A DNA stretch of 64,000 bases from Clostridium sp. K4410.MGS-306. GTDB taxonomy: Bacteria > Cyanobacteriota > Vampirovibrionia > Gastranaerophilales > Gastranaerophilaceae. The notes beneath the pieces are model-generated. The model did not search any database. It was given only the letters and a program-made list of their open reading frames with translations, and had not been told where the DNA came from. The DNA is taken from the NCBI GenBank assembly GCA_000980375.1, contig LARD01000025.1, forward strand, positions 1-64,000, written 5' to 3'. The position numbers and the translations under genes are program-made. Below, piece after piece: positions 34,055-43,555 of this stretch; positions within the stretch are counted from its first letter, which is position 1; the number at the start of each line of letters is the position of its first letter.

Positions 34055-35563
34055 TTATTTCTCGTGAATTGATTTCAACTTATAAAAATTTAAATAATTT
34101 ATTTTTGCTTCGCCCTGTGCAATGAATTTTATACCCGTTGCATTTTTATCCGGATAAATTCTGCTGCTCATAACCGCCTGTCCGTCATTTGCAAAAATTT
34201 CCAAAGAAGATTTGTCAGAGAAAATGCGTAATTTAAGAAGATTGTCGGTTAACGGCAGTGTGACTTCTCTTTCTCCGGTGAGAGCTTGTCCTGATTTGTC
34301 ACGGTTCAATTTCAGTATTTTGCTATTTTTATCATAACTCAAAACAGTTTCTTGTGAAGGAGAAAAACGTAATTTTATACACAAGCTTTGAGCCTTGGTC
34401 ATATCAATCTCTGTTTCCAATTCATAGACATCGCCTCTTACGTTGTTGAAGGCTTTTTCTCCGTTAAAGGCCTGATTTGTATAAGAGACTTTGTCATATC
34501 GCATACTTTTTAATTCTGTGACAGGTGTTGTTATGACTTTTCCATTAACAACTTTGAGCTCTCTTGGTATGCTCATCATTCCTGCCCATTGGTCAGCTTT
34601 TTCCGGCATTTTTGTATCCCACATGTCCAGCCAGCCTATTATAACGCTTCTGCCGTCAGGTGTTTTCATTACCTGTGGCGCGTAAAAATCAAAACCATGG
34701 TCAAACAAGCCAAAAGGCCCCTTTTGTTTGAATTTTCCTGTGTTATAATCAAGCTTGCCTACAAACCAGCCGGATTGATATTTATTTAGAAACATTTTTC
34801 CATGAGGTTTTATGCCTTGAGGCGAAATCATTAAAACATCTTCTCCTCCTATATGGACAAAGTTCGGGCATTCCCACATATAACCCATTTCGCCTTTTGA
34901 GCCTATTGCCGTGATGTTGATAAACACCCAGTTTCTTAAATCTTTGCTTTTAAATAACAAAACAGCACCATCTTTTGTTTTTTCATACTGTGTGCCGACA
35001 AGTGCAAAATAACTATTATCTTGCTTCCACACAAACGGGTCTCTGAAATTTTCAGAGGAAAAAACATAATTGGAATAATGCGGAGCCATTTTGATAACAG
35101 GATTGTTGGCTGATTTGCCAAAATTTATTCCATCTTTGCTCATAGCAAGGTTCTGTGTTTGATGCACTTCTGTTTTATCGTTGTTCTTTATTTGCGCGTT
35201 ACCTGTGTATAAAAGGTATAATAAATCATCTTCTACTATTGCAGAGCCGGACCATACACCGTCTTTGTCATACGGCTTTGACGGAGCAAGTGCAACAGGC
35301 AGATGACGCCAGTTAACCATATCAGGGCTTACTGCATGCCCCCAATGCATAGGGCCCCATTCGGGTTTTTGTGGATTGTGCTGATAAAACAGGTGATATT
35401 CTCCTTTAAAAAACACAAGTCCATTGGGGTCATTAATCCAATTTGCCGGTGCGGCAAAATGAAAAGACGGATAATATGCTGATTTTGTAATTTCATGGGC
35501 AACAGCGCTGATTTGCATTGCCAAAAACATAGATACAGCGAGGAAAGCAGAAAACTTTTTCAT
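34055..35563 (-). CDS. Exported glycoside hydrolase family 32 (levanase/inulinase/sucrase type)
   Basis: The 502-residue enzyme hydrolyses beta-fructosidic bonds of fructans or sucrose. A signal peptide of about 22 residues (M-K-K-F-S-A-F, ending A-V-A) sends it out of the cytoplasm. The five-bladed propeller holds the nucleophile motif W-I-N-D-P-N-G (about residues 42-48), F-R-D-P (transition-state stabiliser) and W-E-C-P-N (acid/base Glu). A C-terminal beta-sandwich follows (about 355-500). The export signal favours extracellular or periplasmic fructan breakdown over an intracellular sucrose-6-P hydrolase. It fits with the fructokinase gene at 62 kb. GGAG precedes the ATG. Confidence 0.95.
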   Translation of the reverse strand: MKKFSAFLAVSMFLAMQISAVAHEITKSAYYPSFHFAAPANWINDPNGLVFFKGEYHLFYQHNPQKPEWGPMHWGHAVSPDMVNWRHLPVALAPSKPYDKDGVWSGSAIVEDDLLYLLYTGNAQIKNNDKTEVHQTQNLAMSKDGINFGKSANNPVIKMAPHYSNYVFSSENFRDPFVWKQDNSYFALVGTQYEKTKDGAVLLFKSKDLRNWVFINITAIGSKGEMGYMWECPNFVHIGGEDVLMISPQGIKPHGKMFLNKYQSGWFVGKLDYNTGKFKQKGPFGLFDHGFDFYAPQVMKTPDGRSVIIGWLDMWDTKMPEKADQWAGMMSIPRELKVVNGKVITTPVTELKSMRYDKVSYTNQAFNGEKAFNNVRGDVYELETEIDMTKAQSLCIKLRFSPSQETVLSYDKNSKILKLNRDKSGQALTGEREVTLPLTDNLLKLRIFSDKSSLEIFANDGQAVMSSRIYPDKNATGIKFIAQGEAKINYLNFYKLKSIHEK

Positions 35564-35620
35564 ATATTAAACTCCGTTTTTTTGACTGTAACTATAATAC
35601 CACAACCATATTTATTCTTA

Positions 35621-36862
35621 TTAACAAAAGAATGTCTTATATGTTTGTACACGGTTTTTGTCCGACAAAAATTGCTGTGACATTGCGTTCACCTTTTTGT
35701 CATGGTTGTATCTGTATTTTGTAAACAGGTTGGAGATTCCAGCAACAAAAAATCCCATAAAGCCTATGCTGAACAAAAACGGTACACCTGATATGAGCAC
35801 TTTTTGTTTTGCCAGTTTTTTAAATTCTGCTTCTGCCTTTGTGTTATTTTTTTTAGCCAGCTCTTTTGCCATTGTTTCTAGCTTATCAAAAGATGGAACT
35901 TCTAAATTTTTCCCTATTGTTTCTTTGCATTTTCCCGATTTTTTCAGTAATTTTTTAAAACCTTTTTCAAAAAGCTCTGAACCTGTGATTATGTAAAAAC
36001 CAACAACCGGAAGTCTAAAAAGGGTCTCGAGAAAATTTTGTTTGCCTCTGTCTTTTGCAGCACCAAAGTATCCGCCCATTCCAATAAGCACGCACGAAGT
36101 AAGCTGCCCTTTGCTCAAAACAAGTTTTCCGTTTTCTACATCATGGTCAAGTGAAAGGTATTTGTTAAAAAAGTTTTTTGCTTTTTCATTCTTTTTAAAG
36201 AATTTTGTTCCCGGCTCAAGAACAGCTTCACTAATGTGTTGTAAGGTTTTAGAATTTGCACCTTTTTTTGCAATCAGTATACCAAGCCCTATACTTGCAG
36301 CTAATGCAGCTGCGGCTCTTTTTATATTTTTGTATGCATTGTTTTTAATATGTTCGTGCAGTTTTTTATCTTCTTTTTTGTTATCGAGACTGGCTATATT
36401 GTTAAAATCACCTTTTTTAAAAACCTTAAGCGTCATAAGGTTTTTAAAATAATTCAATGTGAATTCGGTCAAAGGAATAAATAAAGCACACAAAGCAATA
36501 GCTGCTTTTACGGAAAGAACTTTTTTTGCAAGCGGATTTTTTGAATTTAAAAGTTTTGAGGTCGATTCACCGACAAGTTTTTTGCCTTCATCACTTAAGC
36601 CTCTTTGAAAAGCTTTTCTTGCAATATTTTCGCCGATTAGAGCCGGTGCAAAATATACAAGAGCACTTTCTGAAAGCTCAAGAAAAGTATTTTCTGCAAG
36701 ATCCTCTTTGCTTCTTGCGAATACAGCCTTTGGTACAAGACATGTGCCTGTGTCTTGTATAAACCTGGTAGTAGAAAGGCCTGATGCCTGTTCGTTGTGG
36801 TTTACAAATTTTGCTGCTGATTTTAAAGGTTGTGCTAGTGTATTTATTAAATTGATAGACAT
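35621..36862 (-). CDS. Lineage-specific multi-helix membrane protein
   Basis: The 413-residue protein has several hydrophobic helices (about 62-78, 115-135, 183-205, 260-280, 287-303 and 360-380) separated by Lys-rich segments. I recognise no family. A motif near the start, C-L-V-P-K-A-V-F-A-R-S-K-E-D-L-A-E-N with a following hydrophobic helix, recalls the R-P...K-Y-A-A-x-K-E block of the two paralogues at 18-19 kb, so it may be a distant member of the same group. AAGGA lies ahead of the ATG. Confidence 0.6.
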   Translation of the reverse strand: MSINLINTLAQPLKSAAKFVNHNEQASGLSTTRFIQDTGTCLVPKAVFARSKEDLAENTFLELSESALVYFAPALIGENIARKAFQRGLSDEGKKLVGESTSKLLNSKNPLAKKVLSVKAAIALCALFIPLTEFTLNYFKNLMTLKVFKKGDFNNIASLDNKKEDKKLHEHIKNNAYKNIKRAAAALAASIGLGILIAKKGANSKTLQHISEAVLEPGTKFFKKNEKAKNFFNKYLSLDHDVENGKLVLSKGQLTSCVLIGMGGYFGAAKDRGKQNFLETLFRLPVVGFYIITGSELFEKGFKKLLKKSGKCKETIGKNLEVPSFDKLETMAKELAKKNNTKAEAEFKKLAKQKVLISGVPFLFSIGFMGFFVAGISNLFTKYRYNHDKKVNAMSQQFLSDKNRVQTYKTFFC

Positions 36863-37048
36863 TGTTGATGATTCCTTATAACTTAAACTCTGACTGATTT
36901 TTAAGTACAGGTCTAAATTATAAAAATCGGATAAATTAAAAATGAATTTTCGCGAAAAACATTAAGCCTGCACTATTAAAACAGGCGCCACCAACGATTA
37001 TTCAATTTTACGTTATTTATGTTGTTCATGCTTTTCACTATACAGCTA

Positions 37049-37087
37049 AAAGAAAAACCCGTCAATAGCATTTTTTGCTATCAACGG
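37049..37087 (-). terminator. Terminator of the glutamate synthase operon
   Basis: On the minus strand a 12-base stem CCGTTGATAGCA / TGCTATTGACGG (two G-U wobble pairs in the RNA) with an A-rich loop is followed by GTTTTTCTTTT. It lies just past the stop of the last gene. Confidence 0.8.
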
Positions 37088-37108
37088 ATAATTTTTTTGT
37101 AAATATTT

Positions 37109-39454
37109 TTAAATACTTGCTAAATCGTCGATATTTTCAAAATTATCTTTCATCTGCCAGATACCGCAAGGGCATACTCCGGCGCATATACCGCAGCCAA
37201 TACAGCGTTCTTCGTTTGACGCATAAATTGTATTGCCGTTTATGTCTTTGAATTTGCTGATAGCTTGCTGAGGACAAGCTTCCAGGCACATCTCGCAATC
37301 TCTGCACAATCCGCAGGACAAACATCTCTCTTTTTCATCCCAGGCATCAATTTCTTGTACCTTCATTGGAGAAAGACCTTGATAGTATTCTGTTTTAACC
37401 TTATCGCGAGCAAGCATTGGTGCTTTTTCAAAAGTTTCTAAAGGTTTACCTTCAAGCAAATTGATGACGTTTTTGGCTGCATTGTTGCCGTCTGCAATGG
37501 CATTTGTGAAAAGCCCCTGTTTTATAACATCTCCAGCTGCAAAAACCTTTTCATCTATTGTTTGTTTAAATTCATTCAGCTTGAGCATTCCTCGTTCATT
37601 CAACCAATCAGGCTCTACAAAATCGAGCTTAGGTCTGTCGCCTATGGAAATTATTACCGTGTCTGCTTCAAGCAAAGTGCCATTTTTTAACAGCACGCCT
37701 TTATCTGTCACTTTTTCTGTAAAACAAGGGTACAAAATTTCTGCACCCAGTGCTTTGCAATGGGCAATTTCTTTATCAAAAGCTGCCGGTTTTTGAATGT
37801 CTATTGCAGTAACTTTTTTTGCACCGCAGTTGTATGCCTCAATGATTACATCCATTGCTGCGTTACCCGCACCGATTACAACGATTTTTTCTCCTATATT
37901 TTGTTTAATTCCATTTTTGACATTTTTTAAGAAATCAAGACCTTTGATAAGTTTTTCATGTCCTTCAAACGGAATTACAACAGGATTGTGTGCACCACAG
38001 GTGACTATCACAGCATTGTATTCGTTTTTGATGTTTTCAAACAGTTCCTTTGTTATTTTTGTATTAACGCTGAAATTTATGCCGGATTCTTTGATTCTTT
38101 CCAATTCTGCATCAAGACAGTCTTTTGACAATCTTTCGTATGGAATAACCTGTCTTAGTTTGCCGCCTATTTCTTTGTCTTCTTCAAAAACAGTAACCCG
38201 ATATCCCTGCTTTTTTAACATCCATGCAGCGGATAAACCTGCCACACCGGAACCTATTACGGCAACTGATCTGTCTTTTGTTGTTGCAAACTGCGGTATT
38301 TTTACATCTCTGCTCATCATACCCAAGGCATCAAACTTGATAGGTTCATCCACATAACCTCTGCTGCATTCTTCCATGCAAAGATTTGGACAAAGTTTTC
38401 CGCATACACAAGCCGGAAACGGCGTGTAATCAAGCATCATCTCTAATGCTTCTTTTATCTTGTCATTTTTTATAAGGTTAATTCTTTTTTGTGTCGGAAT
38501 CCCGATAGGGCAGTGGCTTTCACAGGGTGCAGACTGCGTGTAATTGTCCCAGCTGGGATAACGCAAGCGATGGTCTCCTTTGTTTACAATAGAATAAACT
38601 TTAAAATCATCTTCATAGACATCTGAAAAAATGCCGCCGTCATTTTCTTTAAACCATTTATTTAGCCTGAAATCTTTCATTGGAATAAGATGGTTGGCTT
38701 TTCTTTCTTCAAAAGTTTTTGCACTGATTTTTCTCCACTGTGAAAAATCAGTCAGAGTATCAAATAAATCAGTTCTCTCTATTTTTGTTAAAAATTCATT
38801 TAATCCGTTTGTTAAAAACTCTTTGTCATTATCATCAATATCTACAATGTAAACATCATCTGAAAGGCCGTTAACATTGCCTCTAACATAGATTGTTCCG
38901 CCAACCATTCCCACACAAGAGCGAGAACCTATTATGGAATCAAACCCTTCGCAGTCCAATCCGCATATTACTGCGGTTCCTCCACCCATAAATTCAAATG
39001 AGAAGGAGCCTGTGTTTTTTAACACCCAGAATTCCGGAGCAGGAAATTTGGGGTCATGTTTCATCAATGCACCGGAGCGGGTTCCTACTCTTCCAGCTAC
39101 GTAAATTTTTCCGCTTGCAGCGCAGTGTGCGGTTGTGTCTCCGCCGTCTCCTTTTAATATGATTTCCGCACCGGAGTTTAACCAGCCTACATCAGCAGGA
39201 GCAGAGCCTTCAATTACAATTTTTGTATCTGGCATACCCATTGAGCCGATTCTCTGACCGGGATTTTTGACGTTAAATTCAAGCGGCAATCCGTCATTTG
39301 TCCACAAAGGCCCGCCAATGTTGTGCTGGCCTGAGGCTGTAATTTCGAAAGAGGTATAGCCTTCTGCCATTTTATCGTAGATGATTTGCAAAAGTTCTCT
39401 TGTCGAAAGTCTTTTATTGTCTTTTAAACTGTCTATAGTGTATTTTTTTAACAT
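37109..39454 (-). CDS. Glutamate synthase: GXGXG domain fused to a GltD-type subunit and ferredoxin
   Basis: The 781-residue protein joins three parts. Residues about 1-240 form the GltB C-terminal GXGXG beta-helix (V-G-T-R-S-G-A, G-G-T-A-V-I-C-G-L-D). Next is the small GltD-type subunit with the cysteine-rich N-terminal region C-V-C-G-K-L-C-P-N-L-C-M-E-E-C, an FAD site V-I-G-S-G-V-A-G-L-S-A and an NAD(P) site V-I-G-A-G-N-A-A-M-D. A C-terminal ferredoxin has two 4Fe-4S motifs (C-L-S-C-G-L-C and C-I-G-C-G-I-C-A-G-V-C-P). It overlaps the upstream FMN gene by 7 bases. The enzyme makes two glutamates from glutamine and 2-oxoglutarate; this subunit brings in electrons. Confidence 0.9.
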   Translation of the reverse strand: MLKKYTIDSLKDNKRLSTRELLQIIYDKMAEGYTSFEITASGQHNIGGPLWTNDGLPLEFNVKNPGQRIGSMGMPDTKIVIEGSAPADVGWLNSGAEIILKGDGGDTTAHCAASGKIYVAGRVGTRSGALMKHDPKFPAPEFWVLKNTGSFSFEFMGGGTAVICGLDCEGFDSIIGSRSCVGMVGGTIYVRGNVNGLSDDVYIVDIDDNDKEFLTNGLNEFLTKIERTDLFDTLTDFSQWRKISAKTFEERKANHLIPMKDFRLNKWFKENDGGIFSDVYEDDFKVYSIVNKGDHRLRYPSWDNYTQSAPCESHCPIGIPTQKRINLIKNDKIKEALEMMLDYTPFPACVCGKLCPNLCMEECSRGYVDEPIKFDALGMMSRDVKIPQFATTKDRSVAVIGSGVAGLSAAWMLKKQGYRVTVFEEDKEIGGKLRQVIPYERLSKDCLDAELERIKESGINFSVNTKITKELFENIKNEYNAVIVTCGAHNPVVIPFEGHEKLIKGLDFLKNVKNGIKQNIGEKIVVIGAGNAAMDVIIEAYNCGAKKVTAIDIQKPAAFDKEIAHCKALGAEILYPCFTEKVTDKGVLLKNGTLLEADTVIISIGDRPKLDFVEPDWLNERGMLKLNEFKQTIDEKVFAAGDVIKQGLFTNAIADGNNAAKNVINLLEGKPLETFEKAPMLARDKVKTEYYQGLSPMKVQEIDAWDEKERCLSCGLCRDCEMCLEACPQQAISKFKDINGNTIYASNEERCIGCGICAGVCPCGIWQMKDNFENIDDLASI

Positions 39455-41106
39455 ACGTGTTGAATATCCAATCTTGTTGCAACATTTTTGTCTACAGTTA
39501 CGAGTGCATCCGAGCGGCCGACAGGCAGTGAGCTGTTTCCGATAGGAGCCAGAAGTTTTTTGAGCTCTGTATCTGTTGCAATAAAGTAATTAACAATATT
39601 TTGAGCCACTTTATCCACATCGAGCCTGTCCACAAGGGTTTTGTTTTGTGTTGTGATTCCGACAGGGCACAGGCCTGTGTTGCAGGCATTGCATCTGCCA
39701 AAGTCATTGCCTATGCAGCCGGCAATCTGTAAGATAAGTTTTCCCGTAAACACACCGTTTGCACCAAGACAAATCATTTTAAATGCATCTGCTGCAAGTG
39801 TCCCGTTCATACCAACACCTCCGGCTGCCCAAAGCGGTATTTGACCTTGTTTGCCCTGATGTACCGCAGCAAGGTAACAATCACGGAGCCTTGACACAAT
39901 AGGATGTCCGGTGTGATCAAGTGATACCTCATGCGCTGCACCTGTTCCGCCGGCAATACCGTCCAAGAAAAAGCCCCCAACAATATTGTAAGGGTCGCGA
40001 AGAAGGTTGTTGTAAACACTTACGCTTGTAACTGAAGCCGCTACTTTAATTGCCACAGGCACTCTGAATTTGAAAGCAGAGTTCATGGACAAGAACATTT
40101 TTTGAACACTTTCTTCAATAGAGTATAATCCCTGATGATTTGGAGGTGAGAGCAAATCAGATTTTGGCACGCCTCTGATTTCCTGAATATGGCGTACAAC
40201 TTTTTTGGCCATTAAAAGGCCTCCGTCTCCGGGTTTTGCACCCTGACCTATTTTTATTAAGACTCCGGCAGGGTCTTCAATCATTTCGGGCATTGCATTT
40301 ATGATTCTGTCCCAGCCAAAATGTCCTGATGCAATCTGTAAAATCATATATTTTAGATATCTTGATTTTAACAGTTTTAAAGGCATACCTCCTTCGCCTG
40401 AGCACATTCTGACAGGCAGACCTACAACTTCATTGAGGTAAGCAACTGCCATTGCTACTGCTTCCCACATGCGTGTAGAAAGTGCACCTATTGACATATC
40501 CCCTATAATTATCGGGTAAATCCACCGTGTATTGGGAGCAGCGTCACTCATCTGTAAATCACCGTTTTCATCAACGGTAAACGGCAATTTTTCCGGAGGT
40601 AAAACACGTCCGAAAGGTGCAAGTATGTCAAAAGTATGGCGCATTGCATCCAGCGAGGGGTCTGTCATTTGAGAGATACGGCCGATTTTTATTTTATCAA
40701 GAGTCCTACCCTCTGTATGAAGGTTTGAACGACCGCCTCTTTTGGGTGATTCTGCATTTTCAGCTCTGTGAATAACATTTACTCTGTTATGCTCGTTATA
40801 CACCGGTTTGATTGCTTCGTTTGGACAAACCTTCTGGCACATTCCGCAGCCTACGCAGTTTTTGTTTTTTCTTATAATCTGTTTTACCACAGGCTCTGCT
40901 TCCCACGTAACAGAAGGTTTTGGCAAGGCGCCTGTACTTTTTACTCTGCGTCGTCTTTCGACTTTAAATTCTATTGCATTGAATGTGCACGCTGCACAGC
41001 ATTTTCCGCACAGTGTACATCTTTGCGGATTATATTCAATCTGCCATTTCAAATCGTTTTTGGCAACGTCATTTGTTTTTATTACACGGGTATCTATTGG
41101 TGCCAC
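39448..41106 (-). CDS. Glutamate synthase FMN-binding central domain with N-terminal ferredoxin
   Basis: The 552-residue product has two 4Fe-4S motifs at the N-terminus (C-T-L-C-G-K-C-C-A-A-C and C-V-G-C-G-M-C-Q-K-V-C-P), then the FMN-dependent synthase domain of the GltB type: G-S-G-E-G-G-M-P-like C-S-G-E-G-G-M-P, K-I-G-Q-G-A-K-P-G-D-G-G-L-L, the G-I-A-G-G-T-G-A-A loop and a C-terminal cysteine cluster (C-N-A-C-N-T-G-L-C-P). This is the archaeal-type, stand-alone synthase subunit, where ammonia and 2-oxoglutarate become glutamate. It overlaps the glutaminase gene by 13 bases and the next by 7, so the three are translationally coupled. Confidence 0.92.
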   Translation of the reverse strand: MAPIDTRVIKTNDVAKNDLKWQIEYNPQRCTLCGKCCAACTFNAIEFKVERRRRVKSTGALPKPSVTWEAEPVVKQIIRKNKNCVGCGMCQKVCPNEAIKPVYNEHNRVNVIHRAENAESPKRGGRSNLHTEGRTLDKIKIGRISQMTDPSLDAMRHTFDILAPFGRVLPPEKLPFTVDENGDLQMSDAAPNTRWIYPIIIGDMSIGALSTRMWEAVAMAVAYLNEVVGLPVRMCSGEGGMPLKLLKSRYLKYMILQIASGHFGWDRIINAMPEMIEDPAGVLIKIGQGAKPGDGGLLMAKKVVRHIQEIRGVPKSDLLSPPNHQGLYSIEESVQKMFLSMNSAFKFRVPVAIKVAASVTSVSVYNNLLRDPYNIVGGFFLDGIAGGTGAAHEVSLDHTGHPIVSRLRDCYLAAVHQGKQGQIPLWAAGGVGMNGTLAADAFKMICLGANGVFTGKLILQIAGCIGNDFGRCNACNTGLCPVGITTQNKTLVDRLDVDKVAQNIVNYFIATDTELKKLLAPIGNSSLPVGRSDALVTVDKNVATRLDIQHVC

Positions 41107-42203
41107 CTTTCAATATTGAGGTCGTTATCTACAACAACCATTTCTCTTTCGTTAGGATATATATCCTGTGAGATATCTCTGTCCGGCATAAGTTCATTTA
41201 CGCCTGTAACTTCCGATGTGATAATAACCGTATCATCTGTTTTACCCACTACAACAGGTCTCAGCTTTTTTGAATCACATGTTGTAAAAAGCGTTCCATC
41301 CGGTGTTACTGCAATAATAGAATTCGGGCCGTTTACCTCTAGGTGAGCAAGTGAGGCTTTAATTCTCAGCAGAATTTCAGAATCTTTTCTTGCCTGTATC
41401 TCATCATAAGGCAGAGGTGTGATTACGTGTTTAAAATATTTTAACGGCCATTTAAGTATCTTGTTCACATAGTGCAGAGTGTACAAAAAGCATTGAGAAT
41501 CGCTTTCAAATCCTATGTAACCTTTATGAAGCTTTTTTTGAAAAAGTTTATTCTTTTCATAAAAAGTATTTTCTCCGTTAGCCAGTGCTGTGTAGCCTTG
41601 CAAAAAGAAAGGATGTGCTGCATAGCGTACAATGTCATAGTTTGTATTTTGCCTGCACTGTGCAGTTATTATTTTTGCACAAAAATCTTTGTTTTCTTTC
41701 CAAAGTCCAAAGTATGTTCCGATATCTCTGGGGTCGCCTATTTCTTTGAGCATAAGCACATCCGGCCAGAAGGAGTATACATAGCCTTCATCTGCCTGCT
41801 CCAATGCTTTTCTTAGTTTTAATCGGGTATCTAAAAGAAGAGCTTCTTTTTCTTCTTTAGGAGCATATTTGTATGAATGCGGGTAGTTAAATACTTCGAA
41901 TACATAATTGGGCATAGGCTCAATATTCAAGCCTTCCATATCATTGTGTACATCGGGTGCCCATTGCATTACGCGTACAAATCCTATGCTGTGAAGGATG
42001 TCTTCTGCTATGTGCATACCTTCATTTGTACAGGCCATAGAAAGAATCGGCAAGTCTTTATAATTTTCAAACACTCCGCCTAAATCTTGCATTACAAACG
42101 CAAAGCCTGAATTGTCGTGGCCTTTTTGCTGAGAACGCATAAGCTCAAGGGCTTTTGAGGGGTGTAGATACTTCTTTGATTTAATTGCACCTATTCTGCA
42201 CAT
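41094..42203 (-). CDS. Glutamate synthase glutaminase (class II amidotransferase) subunit
   Basis: This 369-residue subunit is an N-terminal nucleophile glutamine amidotransferase that releases ammonia from glutamine. Starting at this ATG makes the second residue Cys (M-C-R-I-G-A-I), the catalytic nucleophile freed by Met removal; a GTG five codons earlier would not. Other motifs: G-H-D-N-S-G-F-A-F, N-G-E, and R-Q-N-T-N-Y-D. In most bacteria this domain is fused in one 1500-residue GltB; here it is a separate first gene of a three-gene unit. Ribosome site AAGG lies 14 bases upstream. Confidence 0.9.
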   Translation of the reverse strand: MCRIGAIKSKKYLHPSKALELMRSQQKGHDNSGFAFVMQDLGGVFENYKDLPILSMACTNEGMHIAEDILHSIGFVRVMQWAPDVHNDMEGLNIEPMPNYVFEVFNYPHSYKYAPKEEKEALLLDTRLKLRKALEQADEGYVYSFWPDVLMLKEIGDPRDIGTYFGLWKENKDFCAKIITAQCRQNTNYDIVRYAAHPFFLQGYTALANGENTFYEKNKLFQKKLHKGYIGFESDSQCFLYTLHYVNKILKWPLKYFKHVITPLPYDEIQARKDSEILLRIKASLAHLEVNGPNSIIAVTPDGTLFTTCDSKKLRPVVVGKTDDTVIITSEVTGVNELMPDRDISQDIYPNEREMVVVDNDLNIERWHQ

Positions 42204-42304
42204 ATTCCAAAAATTCACCTTATTTGTCTGGCTTTTTTAGCATATTTTTATTTTTATTTCATGTCAATAAAATGAGGTGAATTTTAATAAAATCTTTATA
42301 TGAG

Positions 42305-43555
42305 CTAAATACCGCGAGGGTCTGTTATACAGCCGGAAATTGCGCTGTAAGCCGCAACAGCAGGAGAAGAAAGGTAGATAAAGCCTTTTGTGTTGCCCAT
42401 TCTGCCTTGAAAATTTCTGTTTTGGGTTGCCAGACAAACTTCACCGTCTCCTAAAATGCCGGCATGTACACCAACGCAAGGTCCGCAGCCCGGGCCAAGA
42501 ATCTGTGCTCCAGCATCTACAAGTGTTGTTATCAAGCCTTCTTCAATTGCCTGTTTATAAACATCTTTTGAAGCGGGCACAACTATCATTCTTACATCAG
42601 GATTAACCTGTTTGCCTTTCAAAATATCGGCAACAACTCGAAGATCCTCAATACGGCCGTTTGTACAGGTACCTACAAAAACCTGATTTACTTTAACGTC
42701 TTTTAAATCTTTTGCAAGTTTTGTGTTGTCAACAGTGTGGGGGCAAGATACAGTAGGTTCAAGCTTTGAAGCATCTATTTCTATTACCCTTTCGTATACA
42801 GCATCAGGGTCAGGTGTTATTTCAACAAACTTGTCTTCTCTGCCTTTTTCTTTAAGATATGCTTTTGTTTTTTCGTCAGTTACAAACAATCCTGCTTTAG
42901 CACCTGCTTCTACAGCCATATTGGCAAGAGTAAATCTGTCTGCCATTGTCATATTTTTAATGGTAGAACCGTGAAATTCAAGGGCACGGTATGTTGCACC
43001 GTCTGCTCCGATAAGACCTATCAAATGCAGAATTAAATCTTTTGCATAAACGCCATTTTGAAATTCTCCATCCACAACAATTTTGAAAGTAGACGGCACC
43101 TTGAGCCAGGTTTTGCCAAGAGCCATTGCAACAGCAACATCTGTAGAGCCCATGCCTGTAGCAAATGCACCTAATGCACCGGAAGTACAGGTGTGAGAAT
43201 CAGCTCCGACGAGGATTTCGGCGGGATTTACAAAAGATTCTACAAGACGCTGGTGGCATACGCCGCAGCCTGTTTCAGAGAGCACTGCGCCGGTTTCTTT
43301 TGCAAATTCTCTTAACACCATGTGTGTATTAGAGAGTTCTTTTCTCGGGCTTGGAGAAGCGTGGTCAATAAACAATATGCAGCGTTGCGGATTAGCCGGT
43401 TTTGATTTGCCCAGTTTTTTAAATTCCTGTACCATCAAAGGGCCTGTGCCGTCTTGTACTGCTGCAACATCTACTTTTGCAATACACAGTTCGCCTGCTT
43501 TTACGTCATAGCCGGCGTGTTTGGAAATTATCTTTTCTGCAATTGTTTGACCCAT
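42305..43555 (-). CDS. leuC: 3-isopropylmalate dehydratase large subunit (aconitase family)
   Basis: The 416-residue product binds the 4Fe-4S cluster that isomerises 2- to 3-isopropylmalate in leucine synthesis. Cluster ligands are seen in F-V-G-T-C-T-N-G-R and G-P-G-C-G-P-C-V-G-V-H. Other family motifs are I-D-H, G-A-D-S-H-T-C-T-S-G-A-L-G and G-R-M-G-N, and it ends near the usual 420 residues of the archaeal/anaerobe LeuC/HacA type. The frame is open 12 codons further up, but this ATG matches the family start. No leuD is next to it. Homoaconitase or a related dehydratase is possible. Confidence 0.9.
   Translation of the reverse strand: MGQTIAEKIISKHAGYDVKAGELCIAKVDVAAVQDGTGPLMVQEFKKLGKSKPANPQRCILFIDHASPSPRKELSNTHMVLREFAKETGAVLSETGCGVCHQRLVESFVNPAEILVGADSHTCTSGALGAFATGMGSTDVAVAMALGKTWLKVPSTFKIVVDGEFQNGVYAKDLILHLIGLIGADGATYRALEFHGSTIKNMTMADRFTLANMAVEAGAKAGLFVTDEKTKAYLKEKGREDKFVEITPDPDAVYERVIEIDASKLEPTVSCPHTVDNTKLAKDLKDVKVNQVFVGTCTNGRIEDLRVVADILKGKQVNPDVRMIVVPASKDVYKQAIEEGLITTLVDAGAQILGPGCGPCVGVHAGILGDGEVCLATQNRNFQGRMGNTKGFIYLSSPAVAAYSAISGCITDPRGI

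Noticed and set aside
33889..34125. Open frame across the tRNA-Thr region
   Set aside because: It reads through the repeat and tRNA; the apparent protein is tRNA sequence.
40768..41346. 192-codon frame antisense to the glutamate synthase genes
   Set aside because: Both strands cannot code here; the minus strand has clear ferredoxin, FMN and amidotransferase motifs and overlapping starts.
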